Below are positions 24,925-33,870 of a DNA stretch of 41,124 bases, in pieces. The stretch's first letter is position 1. Each line of letters begins with the position of its first letter. The position numbers were made by a program, and so were the translations under genes. The notes beneath the pieces are model-generated. The model saw nothing but the letters and a program-made list of their open reading frames with translations. It ran no database searches and had not been told where the DNA came from. This DNA comes from Multifurca ochricompacta (Eukaryota > Basidiomycota > Agaricomycetes > Russulales > Russulaceae). The stretch covers positions 1 to 41,124 of the forward strand of contig WTXG01000302.1 of assembly GCA_022496185.1 (NCBI GenBank), read 5' to 3'.

Positions 24925-25745
24925 CTATCTCACTTTCAACAGTGGTCACAAGTCTTGTGCAGTAATTGTAAAGGTACAAGATTTTTACACCATGCCTTGG
25001 AACATTTTTTTGTAGCAGGAGTGTTATTGTCCATTGCATGGACAGGAAGAGAGAGGATGTTAAGCATTTTCACTATTAGGTTTTTTTCTTTTTTGAAATC
25101 AATTTTATTCACACTTCAGGGCATTGCCCAAATCATGCAGCTACTACCAGTACATAGTAACTACTGTTGTGAACATGAGAGAAGGGTGGGAACCACCATG
25201 TGTGAAACCTCTTGGTAGAGGGAAATGAGACAGTGTGTAATAGAGAAGGGGTGGAGAGGGGAAGAGAGCCTGTGTGTTGGAGAAGAAAGGTGAACTTACC
25301 CATACTACCCAATGTCCAACTCAGACTTAATCCAGCTCACAAGGTCATCTCACTGAAGGAGGCCTTGTGAAGGCCCACATGTCCTGGATAAAGGTGAGCA
25401 AATCCTCAATGTAAGGTTTGCAAGTGAAGAGTATGTGCCATGGAGGTGGGTCAAGTTCCAGAGCCCAGTCAGGTAGGAATTGGAGATCCTGTCAACGGTC
25501 GGAGTAGAGGGGGCAGTGGAGGAGTGCGTGAGGGAAGGTGAGGGGGGTGAGGTCGTCGCATGAGCTAGGTTGAAACGTTGTCTACATGTCACATGACTTT
25601 GATTTGTAATGATGTTTTGATAACTTTCCTTTTTAAAATAAATATTTAACGATAACTTCCTTTTTAAAATAAATACTATTACAAATCACAGTCGTGTGAC
25701 AATATTACCACTTTAGGGATGTCAGTGGTGGGGGAGAGTTGGGTG
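24925..25745. mobile_element. Inverted-repeat element copy 1, left end missing
   Basis: Collinear with 30950-31831. Shared landmarks include CACAAGTCTTGTGCAGTAA, TACACCATGCCTTGGAACA, and the right terminal block from CATGTCACATGACTTTGA to TCAGTGGTGGGGGAGAG (about 25585-25739). The left inverted repeat present in copy 2 is absent here, so the copy is truncated. Element A sits at its left side. Confidence 0.8.
25350..25592 (-). pseudogene. LINE-like C-terminal fragment inside inverted-repeat element copy 1
   Basis: In a minus-strand frame with interruptions this reads HCPLYSD, then WHILFTCKPYIEDLLTFIQD. It parallels the copy at 31251-31625. The pattern resembles the zinc-knuckle tail after LINE reverse transcriptases. 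Confidence 0.45.
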
Positions 25746-26188
25746 AGCTATGGGCTCTTCCTCCGATTGCGACGCGCCTATCTCGCCAGAAGGGCCAGCG
25801 TGGCGTCTGCGCTCAGTGCCACGTGGGGCGGTTGAGGACGAACGGGAAGGGTAGGGTTCCGCCCGAGAGGACGCGCGGGAGCGCGACCTGGTGGGGGTAC
25901 CGGGGGAGGTGGCCCCTAACTCAGGTAAGCATTTCAATTAGTAAAGGTTTTTGTTAGAATAGCGGCCAGCACGCTAGATAGCGGAGATGCAGGCCTGAAC
26001 CAACAACCCCTATACACGTTTAATCATTTATAAGATAGATACTGCATTAGTTTAGCACCTCAGTCTTCTACCACAAAGACTGAGGTTAGTACTATTCTCA
26101 CTTGTAGCTACAGCATTCCTTTACTGACTCTATTACTGTAGCAATTCGCTATATAGTCTCCACAAGGTTTTCTTGACAACTCTATACC
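25746..26188 (+). other. GC-rich exon-like block, then non-coding
   Basis: Sequence turns CpG-rich exactly at the end of the inverted-repeat element. A plus-strand frame beginning MGSSSDCDAP (about 25750) runs to a good donor (CAG/GTAAGC at about 25925), with one stop near 25850. It could be an exon of a host gene cut off by the element. The rest to 26188 holds no clear feature. Confidence 0.3.
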
Positions 26189-26590
26189 ATGGGTGGATTT
26201 CCAATTGTAGCTATTGGATATGAAGTTGTGGATGCTCTCGAGAGGTATCAATGTCAGCACGGTATTGAAGGGGTTCCGTCCTTCAAACAATTCCTGCAAT
26301 ATGCCGAATCCGAGGCATCCATGCCCATTTCCCTGGTTAGCCTAGAGGACTCCTCTAGCCTCGATCGCATGTTTCTATGCTGCTACGTTGATACCCGTGT
26401 CAGAGTATACGATTTCAAAGAGCTCATGGCGGTGATAGTACCACCACAGTTCACGCGTTTGAAGGAGGTATTGGGCATGTATGGGGATTTGAAGAGGGTA
26501 TTTGCGCCCAAAGGCATAATCTTTTCGTATGATGTTGATGGCAAGACGAGGGTGAAGGAAGAATGCCTTATAGGTGTACCGGTAATCTGA
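26189..26590 (+). CDS. Hypothetical protein, 133 aa
   Basis: Complete uninterrupted ORF from ATG (context TACCATGGG, good for a eukaryotic start) to TGA. The protein has mixed hydrophobic and charged composition with no low complexity, signal peptide or membrane span. It contains VSLEDSSSLDRMFLCCYVD and ends KEECLIGVPVI. I do not recognise the family. The length and even codon use in a repeat-rich area suggest a real or recently real gene, perhaps the surviving part of a longer protein. No intron is needed. Confidence 0.5.
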   Translation: MGGFPIVAIGYEVVDALERYQCQHGIEGVPSFKQFLQYAESEASMPISLVSLEDSSSLDRMFLCCYVDTRVRVYDFKELMAVIVPPQFTRLKEVLGMYGDLKRVFAPKGIIFSYDVDGKTRVKEECLIGVPVI

Positions 26591-26998
26591 CAGACCCAAT
26601 CCTTCTGAATTTAGTTGTCTTCATTTACTTCACTTCCTTTACGGTCTCGTACGTTTCTGAATGTAATAGGCAGCGATGTAATATCATAAACGAGTGGAGG
26701 AAGTGAATAAGCATGAGAACATGAGAACACTAACTATAAGATGGCGATATATCATCATGATAACTTAACTTCATCGACAATCATTCAGCCCATCATCAGT
26801 CTGCAACTGTTACACTTCACTGTGATGTCATTGTATACTACCCTTTCTTTTCTCTTTTTCTACTCCATGTTCTCCACTTGTCTCAATGTCTATAGTGTTG
26901 ACACAGTCAGGTGCCACACAATGCAACTCTGCATGATCTTAGTATAGGAGGTTATGTACCACTATGAACCTAAGATCCACAAGAGCTTCTACTCATGA
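26591..26998. other. Intergenic, nothing recognised
   Basis: AT-rich sequence after the small ORF. The open frame at 26741-26947 has no convincing coding character. Confidence 0.5.
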
Positions 26999-27073
26999 GG
27001 TTGTGTAGCTCAGTGATTAGAGCACCGGACCTGGCTTGTCCAGAGGTCTTGGGTTCAATCCCCAACATGGCCA
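26999..27073 (+). repeat. tRNA-like sequence, probably a SINE head
   Basis: Seven-base acceptor stem GGTTGTG/CATGGCC pairs with wobble. The D arm GCTC...GAGC contains an A box (TAGCTCAGTGA). Variable loop AGGTC and T arm TTGGG-TTCAATC-CCCAA contain the B box GGTTCAATCCC. The anticodon arm is bad: a 9-base loop and a mismatched stem, so no anticodon can be assigned. Non-tRNA sequence continues directly (about 27074-27200). This fits a tRNA-derived SINE with an internal pol III promoter, or a degenerate tRNA gene. Confidence 0.6.
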
Positions 27074-27329
27074 TTATCTTTTCAAGTGTGTGGGTCAGGG
27101 TCCTGCATTAGGTCCCTTGATTGGGGTGCGGGGTGTGTGTTTAGCCAACACATAGCAGTGTCTTCAACGCATATGACGTCACTACTACATACGTCATTCC
27201 TATCGCTTTAGCATCTAATCACCTGGACTTTGTCAATAATCTTGACATTGAACCCAATGCTTGATTGTGTATGTTCCCCACACATTGTCACAATTCTCTT
27301 AATTCTGACATCTTCCAATAGCTATATCA
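27074..27329. other. Possible SINE body
   Basis: GT-rich stretch with GGGTGCGGGGTGTGTG, then anonymous sequence including two near copies of ATATGACGTCACTACTACATACGTCA-type halves. No 3' tail or target duplication was identified. Confidence 0.3.
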
Positions 27330-27820
27330 AACTATGATGCCATACAACCAAACCATTAAGGATGAAGCCGAGTATGCCAACAGCCTGGTCCTGGTGCAAC
27401 TGAAGACAAGTTCCATGTCACTTATAATGGCATCCTTACACACTGGTTCCCCACTTCCCAAGGTTATGTTATAGATCATCGAGTCATGGAAACCAGAATA
27501 CATCATCGTATGTCATGCCGGAAAAAAACGAAACCCCCTTCTCATAGTCAAGCTCAAACACCCCAACAAATGGACAATGGCTGGGAAGGATGAGATCTGG
27601 GATGACCTCACAACATATATAGAGGGGCAGTTTGACCTTACTCAATACAACACTATCTATGGAGTGGGGGGTATTGGCCTACATTGGATAGTGTACAAGA
27701 TAGAAAAGTTGGGAGATCATCAGCTTTCTGAGATGCAGGGTTGGAAAGACGATATCGCTAGTGGCACATCATACACACAGTTCCAGACCATATCCAGTCT
27801 TGTACATAACATAACCTGAC
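27330..27820 (+). pseudogene. Unknown gene interrupted by the element B solo LTR
   Basis: Exon-like frames read KFHVTYNGILTHWFPT (about 27410), then from about 27540 PLLIVKLKHPNKW, an open 80-codon stretch with FDLTQYNTIYGVGGIGLHW, stopping at 27819 only because of the LTR. Across the LTR the frame would continue about 14 codons (28550-28590). The hydrophobic-strand, VKxK and GIGxxW pattern recalls agaricomycete proteins with a restriction-endonuclease-like fold, but the acidic residue expected before the lysine is not visible. Assignment is weak. Confidence 0.45.
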
Positions 27821-28544
27821 TGTCCTGGATGCGCATCTTTGGCATCCCGGACCGCTTGAAAGTCATCCTGAGGGCGCGCGTGTTATACAAGTCGACTTTC
27901 TTAGATTTAGATAAGATAAGAAGGAGTCCGGATCGATCTGACCCGGTCCACGCGATGCAAAGTAGTTGCTGCCCTATGCAGCAATGGACATTATAGATAC
28001 ACGCGGCCATTGTTTGAGTAATACAAACTGATAATCTGATTATAGTGTAGTCTAAAGTAGTCTAGTATGTATTTTAGATAATGCCAGACGGGCAGAAACG
28101 ATCGCGCGTTAGTAAATAAGATGTGTCAGGGTACTTAGGAGAGTAGCTACTGATAACTAATTAGATTTACATCACACCCTCGATCTGTTTTGCTATTTTG
28201 TTAGAATAGTACTAGGACTTATTTAAGACACCCTGAAGCACGCTGCAGACCCCATCTTGTCCTCTTGGGGCTGTAGGTGCGCTTTATCGCTTTATCTTTG
28301 TATTTACTTAGGCCCAACTGATCTTGTCCTCTTGGGGCTGTAGGCTCTTAGCAAAGTTCAATATAGGTTTATTCTTGCTGCATAAGCAAGGCAGAGTCCT
28401 CTGACTGCTTCAAGCCTTACGTGTGCATTAATATCTGTGTTCTGGGCAGCTTCCGACTAGGATTTCATCACCTCTGAGTTTACTATGACTTTTACATCTT
28501 ATCTAATCTAACACTGCAAGTGCGGGATAGAAGCACCCGTTACA
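27821..28544 (-). mobile_element. Solo LTR of Gypsy family B
   Basis: 724 bp, from TGTCCTGGATGCGCAT to CACCCGTTACA. It is flanked by the 5-bp direct repeat CTGAC (27816-27820 and 28545-28549). It aligns to the inverse of the element B LTRs but has many substitutions and an extra segment of about 44 bp near 28120-28165. It is much older than element B at 17621-24883. Confidence 0.93.
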
Positions 28545-29213
28545 CTGACCATATCTTTGTAAACATACTTTGTTCTTCGGCTCCATAACTCGTGAAGCAC
28601 CACCTGCGACTCAGGTTGCTCTTAGAGAACACACTCTTGTAGTTACTGCATGCATGTTATATATTGGATTAAAAAAAGAATACATCCTGCAGGACATTGA
28701 TGGCCATGGCCCATGTATGGTATATGGAAGGTTATATTCGATGAATATGAGCCCACGTATAGCAGAACAAAGAAATCCGAAAATTACATAAATGGTTGGG
28801 GCTGAACTCTCACAGTACAGCCCCTGTAAGTCACGGGCGCAAGTGTACAACTCAAATGGAGTAGAGCCATCGTTCGCCCTATGTTCGGTGGATTTCGAAG
28901 CAGGGCCAGCTCTACAAATTGCATACATGAACTCACTTCTGAATTTTACGTTTTCCTGGGCATGTCACACACCTTTCGCCTGCGGAGTAGCGTCCGCTCG
29001 GGTTTTGCACCCGACGGCAAGTCCTCATACGCCACAGAGCGCGTGATCTTTCCAGAAAGGGGACAAGCGGAAGCGAGAGAAAGGGACGGGGGGTATTTCG
29101 TCAAGGAGTTCCCTGAGAGAGGACTTTTGGGGAACAGTTGGCGCTGTAAAGGGTTGGAAACCGGACAAAGGCATTGAACACTCCCGTTGCGATTCCATGT
29201 AAGCTCAGTGGTC
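28545..29213. other. Intergenic, no supported gene
   Basis: After the end of the interrupted gene (about 28590) several short open frames overlap (for example 28611-28928 minus and 28881-29177 plus). None has a recognisable motif. CpG content rises after about 28950, as in host sequence. Confidence 0.45.
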
Positions 29214-29929
29214 TTAGAGGATCCTATGGAGTGAGTTGCGAAAGAGGGAGCACAGGAGAATGTGACGGAGGAGCGCGTCTTCGTGAACGTCTCTGGTAGC
29301 TCTGGCCCTGACAGCAGAGCGATACGGATGCAGTGAAAGTGGAGTTGTCAGGCGTGGAATATCAAGGAGTGGCTCGTCTGGCGTGGGAAAAGTCACATTT
29401 TGGTGCTTCAACGGACAGAAAGCGCCGCGTGTGCATGCAGACCCTAAGAGACACGGTGTATATTTCATATCTGTCCATCTCTGCTCTTAAAGTCAGCTCT
29501 CGATCAGGTTTTGAGTCTCACGTACAGGGTATGGGATCCACAGGGTGCATAAAGACACAGTCTCTGCTTCCACGATGACACAGCCCCTGTATATACTCGT
29601 AGCAATGTGCCACCCGGACGCCACGTTTTGGTCGTTGGCCAAGAGCAATCAGTAGCTTGGGGTCGTGAACACTGGAACAATTTAAGAACTGAGAACTGGG
29701 AACACGAGGGCCACTTACAAGCGGCAATGTTCACCGTATGAGCAGCGTCCCTTGAGGGCGTAGTGCCTACATAGCGCGGTTCTGTAAGTGGGACTTTCTG
29801 GCTCTGCCTAGGTAACAACTGGCAATGCGTCGAGTATCCCGGAGAGGGGCCCTTAAATAGAGATGCAGATGTGGTAGCAGGGCTTGCTCCTGGAAATGCG
29901 GGAATTGCTGTCGTTGGGCGGTGTTGCAT
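29214..29929 (-). CDS. CCCH zinc-finger protein, three fingers, four exons (about 191 aa)
   Basis: My splice model on the minus strand is exons 29929-29820, 29781-29719, 29671-29526 and 29470-29214, with GT-AG introns of 38, 47 and 55 bp. It gives 192 codons including stop. Three C-x-C-x-C-x3-H fingers appear only after splicing: CRHYALKGRCSYGEHC-RFV-H (completed across intron 2), CYEYIQGLCHRGSRDCVFMH, and CLLGSACTRGAFCPLKH just after intron 3. The first 35 or so residues are P/S/T-rich. CCCH fingers of this spacing usually bind RNA. The start could instead be an upstream ATG at 29969 if another intron exists. No frameshift is needed. The function of this fungal member is not known to me. Confidence 0.8.
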
Positions 29930-30063
29930 ATCCTGGAGGCTGGATTGTGGAGGGTGCCAACGCAAACATATTATATGTTGTGTGCAGTTCAATTATACAG
30001 AAGGAGCAGGTGGAGTAGAATAATGCAGTAGCCCGACTATTCACATTTATACAAGATCGTGGG

Positions 30064-30408
30064 ATGAGCTTTGACACTGTGGACCTGTGCATGGGTCAAG
30101 CAAACAGCAAGTCCTCGCTTTTCATGGAGTATAGCTGTCGTACGGTACGGATCTCGAAGCCGACTAAATCCAAAGTAGCAGCAACTCGGAAGCAACTTGA
30201 ACAGTTGTGGTCGTCAATGAAAGACAAGAGATGTTCGAGCTATTCAAACTTGAAGGTTGAAAAATCCAGTAGCGCCGTGAACGAGACTCGGGTTCCTGCT
30301 CTGATCCAAATGTCCATGCGGTGCTGCGTGCGACACGAAAATAGCTATGATTTGATTGATATTTTCCATCTGTTCGAAATCCTTAAAGGCAAGGCCGATG
30401 TAGCTTGA
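30064..30408 (+). CDS. Doubtful ORF, 114 aa
   Basis: Open frame on the opposite strand to, and divergent from, the CCCH gene. It is S/K-rich with no domain recognised. It may be part of a promoter region read by chance. Confidence 0.2.
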   Translation: MSFDTVDLCMGQANSKSSLFMEYSCRTVRISKPTKSKVAATRKQLEQLWSSMKDKRCSSYSNLKVEKSSSAVNETRVPALIQMSMRCCVRHENSYDLIDIFHLFEILKGKADVA

Positions 30409-30670
30409 GTTCTTGCAGGAACTGGTAAGTAGCCAAGATGTCTGTCGATGAAGTCCGGCTAGAGCGAACCATCACTTTGGATCCGGGGGGCCCATGCTTA
30501 GGGCCATTTCACCTGACGGTCATAAGAAATAAGAAACTATTTGGGCATCTCGGCGAGTTACTCGCATTGATTCTCTAGGCACAAGAAATTGCGTTGGGTG
30601 TAGAAATAGGACTTACCGAACTCCCAATTTCATTTATCGAACATGCGCATCACAGTCCACAATCCAAGCC
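30409..30670. other. Intergenic, nothing seen
   Basis: No ORF, repeat or RNA feature recognised between the doubtful ORF and the inverted-repeat element. Confidence 0.5.
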
Positions 30671-30875
30671 CACCAACTCTCCCCCACCACTGACATCCCT
30701 AAAGTGGTAATATTGTCACACGACATCCCTAAAGTGGCAATCTTGTCACACGACTGTGATTTGTAATATTATTTATTTTAAAGGAAGTTATCATTAATAT
30801 TTATTTTAAAAAGGATAGTTATCATTGATCAACAAAAATCATTACAAATCAAAGTCATGTGACATGTAGACAGTG
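30671..30875 (+). repeat. Left terminal inverted repeat, element copy 2
   Basis: Pairs with 31620-31831. It contains AAAATCATTACAAATCAAAG and TCATGTGACATGTAGACA, the inverse of the right end, and a tandem pair of CCCTAAAGTGG units. Confidence 0.8.
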
Positions 30876-31250
30876 ATGAGGCATGGCCAGTACCCGAAAA
30901 TGTCGGAGTATTCAGTCCTTCAAGAAATTCTCCAATAATCTTGATATCTCACTCATGGCTTCTTCACAAGTCTTGTGCAGTAAGTGTAAAGGTACAAGAC
31001 TTTTACACCATGCCTTGGAACATTTTTTTGTAGCAGAAGGAGTGTTATTGTTGCATGGGAGGAGGAGACATAAGCATTTTCACTTTTAGGTTTTTTTTTG
31101 AAATTGATTTTATTTGCGCTTCAAGGCCATGCCCAAATCAAGTGGCTACTACCAGTACAAAGTAACTACTGAGTGAACAATGGAGTAGTGGGAGACCACA
31201 GTGTTAAACCTCTTGATAGAGGGAAAGTAAAGGGCAAGGAGAGTGTGGGT

Positions 31251-31625
31251 TTAAGGAAGGGTGGTGGGGAAGGGGAGTGTAGAGAAGAGAAGCCGAGGTG
31301 CAGAGGTGCACCTACCAGAGTCACCCAACTTCACCAACTCAGACTTAATCTGGCTCGCAAGGTCATTCCAAAGAAAAGGGCCTAGTGAAGGCCGCGTGTC
31401 CTGGATAAATGTGAGCAAGTCCTTGACGAAAGGCTTGCAAGTGAAATGAATGTGCCACTGGGGGGGGTGGGGGGCCAAGGCGTTGCAGGGGAGGAACTGG
31501 AGGTCAGCACAGCACGCAGCGTAGAGAGGGCACTCCAGGAGATGTGGGGGAAGGTGGTGAGTGACACCATTGCAAGTACACTGACAAGCCGAGAGTGGTT
31601 GTGGGGTGAAGGCGTGGCCAAACAT
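31251..31625 (-). pseudogene. LINE-like C-terminal zinc-knuckle fragment inside the inverted-repeat element
   Basis: An open minus-strand frame reads CQCTCNGVTHHLPPHLLECP, a C-x-C-x-H-x4-C arrangement as in the zf-RVT tail of LINE reverse transcriptases. It is followed by WHIHFTCKPFVKDLLTFIQD. No reverse transcriptase core is present. The same tail is recognisable in copy 1, so it was part of the element before it multiplied. It is an inferred capture, and the family assignment is by motif only. Confidence 0.5.
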
Positions 31626-31831
31626 TGTCTACATGTCACATGACTTTGATTTGTAATGATTTTTTGTTGATCAATGATAACTATCCTTTTTAAAATAAAT
31701 ATTTAACGATAACTTCCTTTTTAAAATAAATAATATTACAAATCACAGTCGTGTGACAAGATTGCCACTTTAGGGATGTCGTGTGACAATATTACCATTT
31801 AGGGATGTCAGTGGTGGGGGAGAGTAAGGTG
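31620..31831 (-). repeat. Right terminal inverted repeat, element copy 2
   Basis: Inverse of 30671-30875. The same block closes copy 1 at about 25585-25745. Confidence 0.8.
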
Positions 31832-33243
31832 ACTTCACAATCCAATCTTCCTGTCGATCTCTATTCTCCTTTGCTACTGCTTCCTCAATCCCCGTATTTT
31901 CGTTGCTACCTGGGCGGGTAACTGTGTCATTAACAGTAAAAAAAAAATGGTAACATTGTCCAGAGCGCCTAAGCGGATGGCAGGGCTCGCACTCAAACCC
32001 TTCGCAAGCACGTGACAGTCTCAATCCAGACACGTCCTGTATAGATGTCTCAATGTTATTCCACGTTCCACCTCTATCTGAGCAAATGCTTTGCAGAAGA
32101 AGGGAGGGTCCGTCGTTATCCGTGCTAGTAGTCGCTAGTTTTCTCTGGGGGAAGGGAATTTCACTGTCTGTCGCTCCGCTTCCGCAACCTCACGATTGAC
32201 GTGCTCCTTCTCAGCGCAAAATGAGGCTCGTGTCGGTGCCGCTGTTGATTCACCTAACCCCTCATCTTTTCAGTGACCTGAAGGGTCACGCTATATGAAT
32301 ACTTCGCCGTGCTTATTCTTTGTAGCAATATGTCAAGGAGCAGTGCAATTGGCTATCTCGTCAAATGAAGAATTTGAGCTGAGACACCACGTTCCGATGG
32401 GATGATATGGTGTATGCAGGCCAATGTCATCAACAAGGAACGACAAATTCTGCTCAGGGTACCTTTTTGTGCACACCTAAACCGTGCCGTGTGTAGGGTA
32501 GAGGGTCAGGATGCCGCAGGGTACCAAGCCTGCTTACCGCTCGGATGTATACTTACTGTTACGGTGGTCTACCGTTCTGCTCCGAATATTAACAGAGTTT
32601 CGGTGATGAGACAATTCCTTTGCATGCAAGGGAAAAGAGAAAGAAAAGGCAGCTGTTGTTTCGCAAATAGAGAGGTCTAAGAAGTTTACAAAGAGATCAA
32701 GATTGAAGTCTTCGGAAGATGGCGTTGTAAAGAGAAGAGCATGTGTACCCGGATTCCCTACGCATGTAGAACACTATACCTAGCCGGACATCTCGTGCGA
32801 CGGGTAAAGATGAGGAGCGCACATGCCGAACCTGGACAAGCCACTGCATGCCCCTGTGAAGCCGCAACTCTTCTTCAGGCTTCTAACTACATGCAACTTC
32901 CGAACCGGATTTTCCCAGAAACATACCTCTGGAGGAAAAGAGGTGCTTAGAAGCCCAGAGTCCTACAACATGATCTCCTGGAAATCGACAGTCACTTGCC
33001 GCCCGTCGACTTCATTAAGGATGTTCAAACGTATCCACGCGATCCACACGGTTGAAGCCTTATGTCCAAATTAAACCCCACTGAATAGGTGCCGAAAATA
33101 GGGAAGTAACGCGCGTAGCTGCATGACGCCGCCATGCGGGTCTGATCTCATCATACGAGGTACAGCACCTACCGTATATCCTCGACAAATCGACCGCTTG
33201 CTGCATTCATGCAGCTCAGGAGATCCCCCGCAATCCAACCACA
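31832..33243. other. Intergenic, no supported gene
   Basis: Several overlapping short open frames on both strands (for example 32402-32680 and 32823-33074 plus) lack motifs and splice logic. Nothing can be assigned. Confidence 0.45.
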
Positions 33244-33458
33244 TTATACAGAACGATCCGCGCTTGCCAGGCTCCATGCTCCCTCAACGCTGCCATCCGA
33301 TAGCAACTGCGCGACTTCGGGGTGATCCCTCTTGATGCTACCTGGTAAGGCATCTGATCTTTATTGTTGCGGGCACGGAGGTGCGCGCCGTATCTGAATA
33401 ACGCCTCGGCAACCTCGAGATGTCCATTGTGTATGCCACCAAGTGCAAGGCAGTCCAA
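33244..33458 (-). pseudogene. Ankyrin-repeat C-terminal relic
   Basis: The minus strand reads HNGHLEVAEALFRYGAHLRA and then, after a one-base loss in a G run near 33333, a second half-repeat HPEVAQLLSDG, ending at a TAA. It lies about 400 bp downstream of the NLR gene stop in the same sense. It is therefore the tail of a second ankyrin gene or a former extension of the neighbour. Confidence 0.6.
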
Positions 33459-33870
33459 TGTGCGCTAGCTCGATAGGGACGGTAGACGCTCAGTGCACTA
33501 TCGTCACCAGGGTCTTCATTCCCACATCAGGTGATCCTTCGTGTTGGCCTGTGCGTGCAGTGCGTGCAGTGGCCGGCGGCAACCTACTTTGTCCGCTAAA
33601 CACTTGTGCAACTTCGGCATCATCTCCACACCATTGCTAGACCTCTCCGGACGGCGCATCTTCTTTCAGCAGTAAGAGGCGAAGCCCAACAGCCCTGCTG
33701 CCTTGAAGTAGAGGTAGTGCTCGTCGACAATCATAACCAGGATGATGGAGAGGAGTGGAAAATCAATATTATTTGAACTAGTACAACATCATGCATCACG
33801 TTAGGCTGCCTATTATACATTGTTCCTCATGTTCTCCTGTTTACTAAACCCCAAAAAAACCTATGTCTCC
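33459..33870. other. Intergenic, probably 3' region of the NLR gene
   Basis: No gene recognised. AT-rich sequence (33760-33860) directly downstream of the NLR stop is compatible with a 3' untranslated region. Confidence 0.4.

Larger units (their letters stand above)
30671..31831. mobile_element. Non-autonomous inverted-repeat element, copy 2 (complete)
   Basis: About 1.16 kb with long terminal inverted repeats of roughly 190-200 bp (about 30671-30875 and 31620-31831). The shared outer sequence is ACTCTCCCCCACCACTGACA, followed by CCCTAAAGTGG and GTCACACGAC motifs. Within each end the CCCTAAAGTGG unit is repeated in tandem (30697 and 30727 on the left). No transposase is encoded. A clear target duplication was not found, so the superfamily is undetermined. 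The interior carries a LINE-like coding tail on the minus strand. Confidence 0.82.

Noticed and set aside
31970..32030. Minus-strand stretch resembling a tRNA T arm
   Set aside because: The presumed T loop would be about 10 bases and no acceptor or D arm can be paired with it.
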